Assembly: GCA_964518765.1 (NCBI GenBank)
Contig: CAZFJC010000019.1
Span: 1 to 54,296, forward strand
DNA: 54,296 bases
Reading direction: 5' to 3'
Source of the DNA: CAZPNX01 sp964518765
GTDB lineage: Bacteria; Edwardsbacteria; AC1; EtOH8
In this document: piece after piece, positions 32,685 to 41,052 of the stretch
Layout of the letters: each line of letters begins with the position of its first letter
How positions within the stretch are numbered: the first letter of the stretch is position 1
The notes under the pieces: generated by a model
Seen by the model: only the letters and a program-made list of their open reading frames with translations
The model's database searches: none
What the model was told of the DNA's origin: nothing
Translations under genes and position numbers: made by a program

Positions 32685-35600
32685 TTAGGTTTTCTCTATT
32701 GTAAATGTTATCTTTTTACCGTTGATCTCGGCTTCCAGCGCCCCGGCGCCCGGCGCCACGGGCTTGTCCTTGTCGTAGCCGAAAGGCTCCAGGGACACGG
32801 CCAGGATCTCGCTCATGATCCACTCCCGGTGCCTGTCCATGGCCCGGCCCAGCTCTAGTTCGGCGCCGTAACGGACGGCGATGCGGTCCGACACCTCCAG
32901 CCCCGAGCTCTTCCTGGCGTTCTGGATGACGTGCACCAGCTCCCGGGCCAGGCCTTCGGCCGCCAGTTCCTCGGTTATCTTCGTCTCCAGGGCCACAGTG
33001 CTCTTACCCTCCGTCTTGCAACAATAACCCTGAAGTGATTCGGTTTTTACCTCGATGTCCTCCAGGGAGACCATCGTTCCCCGTCCGTCCAGGTCCAAGT
33101 TGCCCTGGCGCATCAACTCCTCCACCTGCCGGCTGTCCAGGGCAGCCACCAGCGACTTGACCTCCTCGGCCCGCGACTGAAACTTCGGTCCCAGTTTGGC
33201 CCCCAGCCCCCTGGCCCGATAGGTAATCATAGCGCCCCGGTCATGGAGCTGGGAGATCTCCTTGACGTTGACCTCGTCCCGGATGATGTCGCCGTGCTTC
33301 TCTATCACCCGCCAGTCGGTGTCCGCTTCGCCCGCGTAAAGCAGCCTGGCCAGCGGCTGGCGCACCTTGATTTTCGCATCCTTGCGAGCGGCGTGGCCCA
33401 GGGAGACCACCTTCCGTACTAGGGCCATCTCGTCGGAAAGATTCTGGTCAACCAAGTCGCGGGCCGGCTCGGGATATGGGCACAGGTGCAAGCTCTCGGG
33501 CGCGTTCTGGTCGACCGGCCTCACCAGATTCTGGTACATGGACTCGGTCCAGAAGGGCATCATCGGAGCCATCAGCCGCAGCAGGGTCTCCAGGCAGGCG
33601 TAGAGGGTGAGGTAGGCCGCCTCCTTGTCGGCATCGGACTCCGACTTCCAGAAGCGACGGCGCGATCGCCGAACGTACCAGGTTGACAGGTCCTCGATGA
33701 AGGTCTCTATCCTCCGGCAGGCCGACATGGCGTCGTAGTCGTCCAGCCTCTCGCGGCAGTGGCCGGCCAGCAGGTTGAGCTCCGACAGTATCCAGCGGTC
33801 GAGTTCTGAAAGTTCGCAGCCTTTGAGCGTTTTGCCGACCGGATTGAAGCCGTCAAGCCTGGCGTAGGTGATGTAGAATGAATAGACGTTGTGCAGGGTC
33901 AGGAGCTTCCGCTTGAACTCGGCCGCCACGTGGTAGCCGAAATGCAGGTTCTGAACCGGATTCTGGCAGCAGAACATCCAGCGCATCAGGTCGGCCCCGA
34001 TCCTCTCGGCCGCTTCGTCGAAGGGGATGGAATTCCCCTTGGACTTGTGCATGTCTTCGCCCTTCTCGTCCTTGACCAGGGCGTGGCCCAACAGACAACG
34101 GAAGGGCGCCTTCCCCTCCAGCACCGTGCTCATGGTGAGGATGGCATAGAACCAGTTGCGGAACTGGCCTGGGAAGCATTCGGTTATGAAATCGGCCGGG
34201 AACCATTCCTTCCAATAACCATCCTTGGCGGCCGGGTAGGTCTGGGCAGGATCGTACTGGTATCTGCCCGTCTTCTCCTTGTCCGGCGTGTAGCACTTCT
34301 CCGGCGGCATGACTGTGGAGAACATAACGATGCCGGCGTCCAGCCAGGGGTTGCCAACATCCGGGATGCGCGACATCAGTTCGCCGCACTTGGGGCATTT
34401 GATTCTGACGGCGTCCACCCAGGGCCGGTGCGGGGTGTGGCCGTCGAACCTGTCCCAGCCCTCGGCTGCCCTCGATCTCAGCTCGTCACGGGAGCCCACC
34501 ACGTCGAAGGTGCCGCAGCCGCACTCGAAGATGGGCAGGGCCAGCCCCCAGTAGCGCTTCTTGGAGATGCACCAATCGCCCATATTGCGCAGCCAGTCCA
34601 ACTCCCTGTCCAGACCCCACTCCGGTATCCAGCGGGCCTGCTTGGCCGACTCCATGATGGCCGGCCGCAGCCCGTCCATGGATATGAACCACTCGTCCAC
34701 CAGCCGGAACACCAGCTCCGAGTGGCAGCGCCAGCACTCGGGGTAGCGGTGGGAGTACTTGTGCGAGTAGTAGAGCAGCTCGCGGCGTTTGAGGTCGGCG
34801 ATGATGTCTTCGGCCACTCCCGACACCTGGCGGCCGGTCAGCCAGTCGAAGCCGTCAAGATATATGCCTGACTCGTCCAGGGGCGCCACCACCGCCAGCC
34901 CCTCGGATTTGGACAGGGCGAAGTCCTCCTTCCCGCAGCCCGGGGCAATGTGGACCATGCCGGTGCCCTCGGCCTCGGTGACCTCGGTCCAGGCTACGGT
35001 GCGATGGAAGATCCCTTTCTGCGCCGGGAGGTGGTCGTAGGGCCCTTGGTATTCGAGGCCAACCAGCTCCCTGCCCGGCAGCTCGGCCAGCACTTCGTAG
35101 CCCTTCTTTAGTATCTCCCGGCGGCCCTTGGCTAGGTAATAGGTGTTCCCCTCCTGACCGACCTTGAGATAGATGAGCTCGGGGTGCACCGCCACCGCCG
35201 TGTTCGAGGTCAGAGTCCAGGGGGTTGTGGTCCAAACCAGCAGGAATTCCCTGTCCCGCCCGGATATGGGCAGCCGGAGGTAGACGCTCTGGTGGGTCAT
35301 CTCCCGATAGCCCTCGGTGGCGATCTCCATGTCCGAGAGGGCGATGCCGCAGCGGGCGCACCAGGGCATAACGTCGCGGCCCTTGTATATCCAGCCCTTC
35401 TCGTGGCACTTTTTCAGGAATTGCCAGATGGCGTAGTTGTTGTCCGGGGCCATGGTGTAGTAGGAGTTGTCCCAGTCCATCCAGAAGCCCAGGCGCTTGG
35501 ACTGTTCGGTCTGCACCTTGGAATAGGTGTCCACCCGCTCCTTGCACTTCTCCACGAAGCGGTCGATGCCGTAGGCCTCGATGTCGCGCTTGGACCTAAA

Positions 35601-35912
35601 GCCCAGCTCCTTCTCCACGTCCACCTCCACCCACAGCCCCTGGCAGTCGAAGCCGTTCTGGTATCGGGCGTCGTAGCCCTGCATGGCCCGGTAGCGGTGC
35701 CATAGGTCCTTGTAGGTGCGGCCCCAGGCGTGGTGGACCCCCATGGGATTGTTGGCGGTGATCGGCCCGTCCACGTAGCGGAAGCGCTTGCCGGAGCCGT
35801 GGGCGCGGTTGCGATCCACCAGCTTACGGAAGATATCGTTTTTCCCCCAGAATTCGAGGATCTCCTTCTCGAGCTTGGGGAAGTCCAGGTTCTGCGGGAC
35901 GGGCTGGTGCAT
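32685..35912 (-). CDS. ileS: Isoleucyl-tRNA synthetase-like class I aminoacyl-tRNA synthetase
   Basis: 1075 residues. Class I core with a HIGH-region reading GVHHAWGRTYKD (the first His of HIGH replaced by Gly) and a KMSKS-region reading DMHKSKGNSIPF. The CP1 editing domain has TTTPWTLTSNTA and GTGMVHIAPGCGKEDF. Cys-rich segments (YPECWRCHSE, ECGCG, KCPKCGE) may bind zinc. The anticodon-binding domain follows RWILSELNLL, with a C-terminal IleRS-type extension. It should charge tRNA-Ile with Ile. The start at 35912 begins MHQPVPQNLDFPKLEKEIL; the open frame runs further to 36059 but overlaps the next gene. The divergent HIGH motif places it in an unusual IleRS group. Confidence 0.85.
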   Translation of the reverse strand: MHQPVPQNLDFPKLEKEILEFWGKNDIFRKLVDRNRAHGSGKRFRYVDGPITANNPMGVHHAWGRTYKDLWHRYRAMQGYDARYQNGFDCQGLWVEVDVEKELGFRSKRDIEAYGIDRFVEKCKERVDTYSKVQTEQSKRLGFWMDWDNSYYTMAPDNNYAIWQFLKKCHEKGWIYKGRDVMPWCARCGIALSDMEIATEGYREMTHQSVYLRLPISGRDREFLLVWTTTPWTLTSNTAVAVHPELIYLKVGQEGNTYYLAKGRREILKKGYEVLAELPGRELVGLEYQGPYDHLPAQKGIFHRTVAWTEVTEAEGTGMVHIAPGCGKEDFALSKSEGLAVVAPLDESGIYLDGFDWLTGRQVSGVAEDIIADLKRRELLYYSHKYSHRYPECWRCHSELVFRLVDEWFISMDGLRPAIMESAKQARWIPEWGLDRELDWLRNMGDWCISKKRYWGLALPIFECGCGTFDVVGSRDELRSRAAEGWDRFDGHTPHRPWVDAVRIKCPKCGELMSRIPDVGNPWLDAGIVMFSTVMPPEKCYTPDKEKTGRYQYDPAQTYPAAKDGYWKEWFPADFITECFPGQFRNWFYAILTMSTVLEGKAPFRCLLGHALVKDEKGEDMHKSKGNSIPFDEAAERIGADLMRWMFCCQNPVQNLHFGYHVAAEFKRKLLTLHNVYSFYITYARLDGFNPVGKTLKGCELSELDRWILSELNLLAGHCRERLDDYDAMSACRRIETFIEDLSTWYVRRSRRRFWKSESDADKEAAYLTLYACLETLLRLMAPMMPFWTESMYQNLVRPVDQNAPESLHLCPYPEPARDLVDQNLSDEMALVRKVVSLGHAARKDAKIKVRQPLARLLYAGEADTDWRVIEKHGDIIRDEVNVKEISQLHDRGAMITYRARGLGAKLGPKFQSRAEEVKSLVAALDSRQVEELMRQGNLDLDGRGTMVSLEDIEVKTESLQGYCCKTEGKSTVALETKITEELAAEGLARELVHVIQNARKSSGLEVSDRIAVRYGAELELGRAMDRHREWIMSEILAVSLEPFGYDKDKPVAPGAGALEAEINGKKITFTIEKT

Positions 35913-35935
35913 GGACCCTGTTTTTGAAAGCAAAG

Positions 35936-36841
35936 TTAAAAGTTGAAGGTGGCCGTGGCGTAGACCTTGTCCCGGTAGGGCACAGCGTGCAGTGTCAGGC
36001 CGTATTTCTCCCTCAGGCGCTTGTTGTGGTTGCCGACGCTGCGCGCCGCCACCACGCATTCCAGCACCCTGACGCCAAGGTATAATAACCCCATGGCCGC
36101 GGCGTTGCCGCCTGAGGTGTCGTCCGAGGCCAGGGAGGATGATATCCAGGCCGCCTGGGCGACGGCATCTCCCACAAGAAACAGGGCCCCGGCAATATAA
36201 TTTTTAGCATAGAAGTTACCTACCCCGTAGCCTGGGATTATCGACCAGAATACCGCCCAGCCCTTTGACTTGGACTTGTCCTCGTACTGGGCCTCCAGGA
36301 GTTTCCGCATCATGTCCTGGTCCTGGCCGGCGGCCGCCGGGGCCGCTGCCTGCGTCTGCTGCGCCCTTTTGCCCGACAGCTCCTCGGCGCTCTCCCTCAT
36401 GCCGACCGTCAGCAAATGCTCCAGCTCTCCCTTGTAGTCGCGGGTGGCGGTCTTCTCCACTTTGCCGGTCATCAGGTCGATCATCCTTATCTGAGCGGAG
36501 AACACCACGCCCACCTTGCCCACCGAGCCGCCGATAATCTTCTCCACGGGAAGCAGACGCCCGGCCTCCACCAGACAGGCGGTTTCGTCGCAGGCCCCGG
36601 TCTGCTGGAAGCCCTGCTCCCGCAGGATCTCATCCATCTTATCCCTCTCCATGACCTCGAAGACACCGGCCCGCTGCAACTCTATGACCAGACGCTCTGT
36701 CAGGAATTTGGCATCGGTCTCGGAGATGCCCGAGCCCCTGAGGGTCATCACCGCCACTGGCGTCTTCTTGTCCGGGGTGGATTGGGCCGCCAATCCGCCG
36801 GCCAGGACCAATAGTAAAGCAAACATGCACAGCTGTCTCAT
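35936..36841 (-). CDS. CsgG/LpoB-like envelope protein with C-terminal membrane region
   Basis: 301 residues. A signal peptide (LCMFALLLVLAGGLAAQ) is followed by a domain of the CsgG/TolB-N/LpoB type: TPVAVMTLRGSGISETDAKFL, VFEVMERDKMDEILREQGFQ, and GRLLPVEKIIGGSVGKVG (about residues 28-140). A charged/Ala-Gln linker follows, then a hydrophobic C-terminal part (GWAVFWSIIPGYGVGNFYA, GALFLVGDAVAQAAW, GLLYLGVRVLECVVAAR), which may be two to three membrane helices. The cellular role is unknown. AGGAG lies 8 bases before the chosen ATG at 36841; an upstream in-frame ATG at 36889 lacks one. Confidence 0.65.
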   Translation of the reverse strand: MRQLCMFALLLVLAGGLAAQSTPDKKTPVAVMTLRGSGISETDAKFLTERLVIELQRAGVFEVMERDKMDEILREQGFQQTGACDETACLVEAGRLLPVEKIIGGSVGKVGVVFSAQIRMIDLMTGKVEKTATRDYKGELEHLLTVGMRESAEELSGKRAQQTQAAAPAAAGQDQDMMRKLLEAQYEDKSKSKGWAVFWSIIPGYGVGNFYAKNYIAGALFLVGDAVAQAAWISSSLASDDTSGGNAAAMGLLYLGVRVLECVVAARSVGNHNKRLREKYGLTLHAVPYRDKVYATATFNF

Positions 36842-36901
36842 CGTATTCGCTCCTATTTTTCGGTTAACGGTCATCTTGTGTCCGGTCATAATTTTATTTT
36901 C

Positions 36902-36929
36902 ACTATACCAGAGAAAAGTGTAGAGGCAA
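36902..36929 (-). promoter_or_regulatory. Promoter of the CsgG-like gene and possibly ileS
   Basis: TTGCCT (36924-36929), a 16-base spacer and TATAGT (36902-36907) on the minus strand. It stands about 60 bases before the CsgG-like gene and is the nearest good promoter upstream of ileS-lspA-lptD. Confidence 0.6.
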
Positions 36930-36973
36930 GTTTTGCCTGATTTTCCAACTTCCTTGGGTGTGGACCCCCCAAA

Positions 36974-37888
<915 letters not shown>

Positions 37889-37987
37889 ATTTGTCTAGTA
37901 TTTTTTCTTTTTCCGGAACATTCTCAACATGTTTCTGGTCCCGTGCCCTTTTCTCCAGTCCCTTAGGCCTCGACCCCTTTGGCCTTG

Positions 37988-38818
37988 TTATCGGAGCTTC
38001 ATCCGCCTGACCACCTCGGTCACCAGCCTGACGAACCTGGGCTCGGCCACCGCCGCCACCTTAAGCACATCCTGCAGGCTGACCGGCTCCATGGCCTCGG
38101 CGAAGCCCATGTCGGTAATGATGGAGAATCCCAGCACCCTCATCCCTTGGTGCTTGGCCACGATCACCTCGGGCACGGTGGACATGCCCACCACGTCAGC
38201 CCCTAAGATGCGCACCATACGGTACTCGGCCCCGGTCTCCAGGGTGGGCCCCGAGAGGGCCAGGTAGACGCCCTTCTGCAGCTTGATCCTCAGATCTAAA
38301 GCGGTCTGCTCGGCCAGCTCGATGAGTTCGGCGGTGTAGGTATTGTACATGTCCGGAAAGCGCGGGCCCAGCGAGTCGTCGTTCCCGCCCCGCAGCGGAT
38401 GGTCGCCCATCAGGTTGATGTGGTCCGAGATGACCATGATGTCCCCCGCCCGGTGGGACGGGTTCACCCCACCGCAGGCGTTAGAGACCACCATGGTTCC
38501 TATGCCCAGGGCCTTCATCACCCTCACCGGAAAGGTGACCTGCTGCATGCTGTAGCCCTCGTAGTAGTGGAATCGGCCCTGCATCACCATCGCCGGCTTG
38601 CCCGCCAGGGTGCCGAAAATAAGCCGGCCGGCGTGGCTTTCCACCGTCGATATCGGAAAGTGTGGTATCTCCTGATAGGGGACGATGTCGCTGACTCGAA
38701 TGTTCTTCACCAACCCGCCCAGGCCGGTGCCCAGGATTATCCCCAGCCGGGGTTTGACCCTGGTCCTCTGGCGCAGGAAGCCCACCGCCTCCCGGATGTC
38801 GCGGCGCAGATCGCTCAT
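37988..38818 (-). CDS. punA: Purine-nucleoside phosphorylase
   Basis: 276 residues, trimeric PNP/MTAP family: GIILGTGLGGL (phosphate loop), ESHAGRLIFG, MQGRFHYYEGY, SNACGGVNPSHRAGD, and GADVVGMSTVPEVIVAKHQGMRV. It splits purine nucleosides with phosphate to base and ribose-1-phosphate. The purine-contacting residue after the last motif is Asp (SIITDMG), where mammalian 6-oxopurine PNPs have Asn and methylthioadenosine phosphorylases have Asp, so 6-aminopurine use is possible. It overlaps divIVA by 4 bases (ATGA). Confidence 0.9.
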   Translation of the reverse strand: MSDLRRDIREAVGFLRQRTRVKPRLGIILGTGLGGLVKNIRVSDIVPYQEIPHFPISTVESHAGRLIFGTLAGKPAMVMQGRFHYYEGYSMQQVTFPVRVMKALGIGTMVVSNACGGVNPSHRAGDIMVISDHINLMGDHPLRGGNDDSLGPRFPDMYNTYTAELIELAEQTALDLRIKLQKGVYLALSGPTLETGAEYRMVRILGADVVGMSTVPEVIVAKHQGMRVLGFSIITDMGFAEAMEPVSLQDVLKVAAVAEPRFVRLVTEVVRRMKLR

Positions 38819-39531
38819 TGCTCCTCCTCGGCCGACGGGGCGGCCGGCTTGACGCTTTCCAGTATCTGCTGTTCGATGGCCCTGATCCTGGCCTCGGCCG
38901 CCGGATCGGGTTTTCTCTCCTCGGCCTCGACGGAAGGCCCGGCATTCTCCGTGGCCGTCTCCTCCGACGTCAGACGCGGGGCCTGCCCGGCGTCGAATCG
39001 AGGTGGCGGAACCGCCGGCTCCTGCCCCGGCTCGGCCTTGCGGGTAGCCGAGAAGATGTTGGTCTGGATGCGGATGCCTGAGTCCATCTCCTGGAACTGC
39101 AGCATGTCCATGTGAGACTCCAGCAGGCTGCGGAACTTGGCCAGATAGGCAGAGCGCAGGTTCTTGAGGTCGGCGATCTGGCGCTGCAGGTCCATCAGCC
39201 GGGCCCGGGCCTCGCCGATGATCTGGTCGGCCTTGAACTGGGCCTCGCGCAGCAGCAGCTCGGCCCGCCTCTCGGCGTTGTCGCGGAGTTCGTCCGAGGT
39301 CTTCTGGGCCGACATCAGAGTGTCCTGCAGGGTCTTCTCCATGCGCCGATAGTCCTCGATCTTGCCATCCAGCCCCTGCATACGCTCGGCCAGGCTGGTG
39401 TTCTCCCGGATGAGCTCCTCCAGCTCGGCGGCCACCATCTCCAGAAAGGCCTGAACCTCTCCCGGGTCCAGCCCTCCCATGCCCTTCTTCTTGAAGGTCT
39501 GCTTGCGTATGTCCAGCGGGGTCAGCTTCAT
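38815..39531 (-). CDS. DivIVA-domain protein
   Basis: 238 residues. The N-terminal DivIVA/GpsB segment LTPLDIRKQTFKKKGMGGLDPGEVQAFLEMVA is followed by a long coiled coil (about 35-150) and a disordered acidic/Pro-rich tail ending EEEQ. Such proteins bind curved membrane and organise division or polar growth. Finding it in an outer-membrane bacterium is not unusual in some phyla, but it is absent from most proteobacteria. It is 55 bases after yggS and translationally coupled to punA. Confidence 0.87.
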   Translation of the reverse strand: MKLTPLDIRKQTFKKKGMGGLDPGEVQAFLEMVAAELEELIRENTSLAERMQGLDGKIEDYRRMEKTLQDTLMSAQKTSDELRDNAERRAELLLREAQFKADQIIGEARARLMDLQRQIADLKNLRSAYLAKFRSLLESHMDMLQFQEMDSGIRIQTNIFSATRKAEPGQEPAVPPPRFDAGQAPRLTSEETATENAGPSVEAEERKPDPAAEARIRAIEQQILESVKPAAPSAEEEQ

Positions 39532-39586
39532 GCCCTAATCCCCCATTTTGAAAGTATCCGTGAAAATCCGTGGCCGAAAGGTACGC

Positions 39587-40276
39587 TCATCCCCGGCGGC
39601 CGAAGATGGCGCTTCCGATGCGCACCATGTTCGAGCCCTCGGCGATGGCCAGTTCGAAGTCCCCGGACATTCCCATGGAAAGGTACCTCATCTCGACGTT
39701 CCCCGGGCCCAGCCCCTTGGCCTCCTCGAAAAGTGACCTCAGCTTACCGAAAGCTTTTCGTATCTTATCGACTTCGCCGGTCAAAGGCCCCACCGTCATC
39801 AGACCCAGCACCTTTATTCCCTCGATGTCCCTTATACCCTCTAGAAACATCAAGGTCTTATCCGGGTCCACTCCGTACTTCTGCGGCTCGCCCGAGGTAT
39901 TGACCTCGACCAGCACCTCCTGAACCTTGCCGATATCTGAGGCCCTTCTTCCCACCTCCCGCGCCAGGCCGGCCGAATCGATGGAATGGATCAGAGAGAA
40001 GATCTCCACTGCCTTTTTGGTCTTGTTGGACTGGAGGTGTCCCACCAGGTGCCACTGAACCCTATTGCCTATCTCCCGGTGTTTTTCCGCCGCCTCCTGG
40101 ACCCGGTTCTCTCCGATGATGGTGATGCCGGCCTCGATGCCCTCGAGGATGTCCCCCGTCGAAAAGGTTTTGGAGACCGCCACCAAGGTTATCTCCTCCG
40201 GACTCCGGCCCGCTGCCTCCGCGGCCCGGGCCATGCGTCCGCGGACATTGGCCAGGTTCTCCCTTATCCGATGCAT
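39587..40276 (-). CDS. yggS: YggS/PROSC-family pyridoxal phosphate homeostasis protein
   Basis: 229 residues, single alanine-racemase-like barrel. Key segments: ITLVAVSKTFSTGDI (PLP-binding Lys in AVSKT), GENRVQEAAEKH, WHLVGHLQSNKTKKAVE, LVEVNTSGEPQKYG and MRYLSMGMSGDFELAI. It binds PLP without known catalysis and affects PLP and amino-acid balance; it is frequently near division genes, as here (divIVA next). The promoter TATAAT ends 9 bases before the ATG and no ribosome binding site is seen, suggesting a leaderless mRNA. Confidence 0.93.
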   Translation of the reverse strand: MHRIRENLANVRGRMARAAEAAGRSPEEITLVAVSKTFSTGDILEGIEAGITIIGENRVQEAAEKHREIGNRVQWHLVGHLQSNKTKKAVEIFSLIHSIDSAGLAREVGRRASDIGKVQEVLVEVNTSGEPQKYGVDPDKTLMFLEGIRDIEGIKVLGLMTVGPLTGEVDKIRKAFGKLRSLFEEAKGLGPGNVEMRYLSMGMSGDFELAIAEGSNMVRIGSAIFGRRG

Positions 40277-40284
40277 AGCATATA

Positions 40285-40314
40285 ATTATATCCGATTTCT
40301 TGCCTTCTTTTCAA
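40285..40314 (-). promoter_or_regulatory. Promoter of yggS-divIVA-punA
   Basis: TTGAAA (40309-40314), an 18-base spacer and TATAAT (40285-40290) on the minus strand. The expected start of transcription is within a few bases of the yggS ATG at 40276. Confidence 0.75.
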
Positions 40315-40328
40315 CCGTTGGAGCCGAT

Positions 40329-40348
40329 AAAAAGGCGTGCGTCCGCCT
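40329..40348 (-). terminator. Short terminator of the met operon
   Basis: AGGCG / CGCCT stem with a 6-base loop followed by TTTT on the minus strand, about 35 bases after the reactivation-domain gene. The stem is short, so confidence is moderate. Confidence 0.45.
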
Positions 40349-40383
40349 GACGGGCCCTGAATGGTTTTCTATTTGTGTTATCT

Positions 40384-41052
40384 TTATCGAGGAAACAATG
40401 CGGCCGTGGTGCTGTATTCCGGCTCCATCATCAAGCGGCGTTTGAGCCTAATCCCGATCCTGCCGGGCCGCAGCAGACTGAACAGCTTCCGCTGTTCCTT
40501 CAGCTCGGGCCAGGCCGGAAAGCCCGGGCTGACCCTCCGCCACTCCCGCCAACCCATCCCAGAGGCCGCCTTCCGGCTGCACCATTCGGCCAGGGCTTCG
40601 GTGGCCTCCGCCGCCAGCCCGTGCCAGAGCAGCTTTTCGGCGGCGCCGCGCTTCCTCTTTATCAGCCGGATAGCCTTCCTCCCCAGGGTGACCGCCTGCA
40701 GAACGATTCTTTCTGGAGGGGGGGCTGCCGCCAGCCACTTGCGGAGATTAATGGATAGGCGGACTTCTGGCTCGACATCGATCAAATGGATATCCCCTTC
40801 TTTGGGATGGATCCGGTAAGCGCCCCAGATGGCTCCAGCCGACCAGTTGCCCGGAGTCGAGAAGTCCCGCCACATACCTATCAATGTTGACTCCAGTTTC
40901 AACCTTTGCCTTTGTCCTATATTTTTATAGCCCCAACGCCCGTGGAACAAGGCCCCCCTGTCGAGCAGATCCAGCACCTCCTCCGGCGGTATCCGGCCCA
41001 TTAACTGGCTTGTTTCTGCCTGTGGCCACCCCCGTTGTCGAACATTAAACAT
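40384..41052 (-). CDS. Stand-alone methionine synthase reactivation domain (Met_synt_B12)
   Basis: 222 residues resembling the C-terminal AdoMet-binding reactivation module of MetH. The clearest region is residues 165-220: MGWREWRRVSPGFPAWPELKEQRKLF followed by IGIRLKRRLMMEPEYSTTAALF, matching the GYPACPDH...LMMxPxxSVSGL pattern. This module allows reductive methylation of oxidised cob(II)alamin. It begins right after the metH stop (no gap), and metH itself lacks this module, so the two proteins must work together, as in Thermotoga. The true start could be the internal ATG at 41001 (MGRIPPEEVL); neither has a strong ribosome binding site. Confidence 0.8.
   Translation of the reverse strand: MFNVRQRGWPQAETSQLMGRIPPEEVLDLLDRGALFHGRWGYKNIGQRQRLKLESTLIGMWRDFSTPGNWSAGAIWGAYRIHPKEGDIHLIDVEPEVRLSINLRKWLAAAPPPERIVLQAVTLGRKAIRLIKRKRGAAEKLLWHGLAAEATEALAEWCSRKAASGMGWREWRRVSPGFPAWPELKEQRKLFSLLRPGRIGIRLKRRLMMEPEYSTTAALFPR

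Noticed and set aside
33891..34871. 326-residue plus-strand frame inside ileS
   Set aside because: Opposite-strand shadow of a clear synthetase gene.
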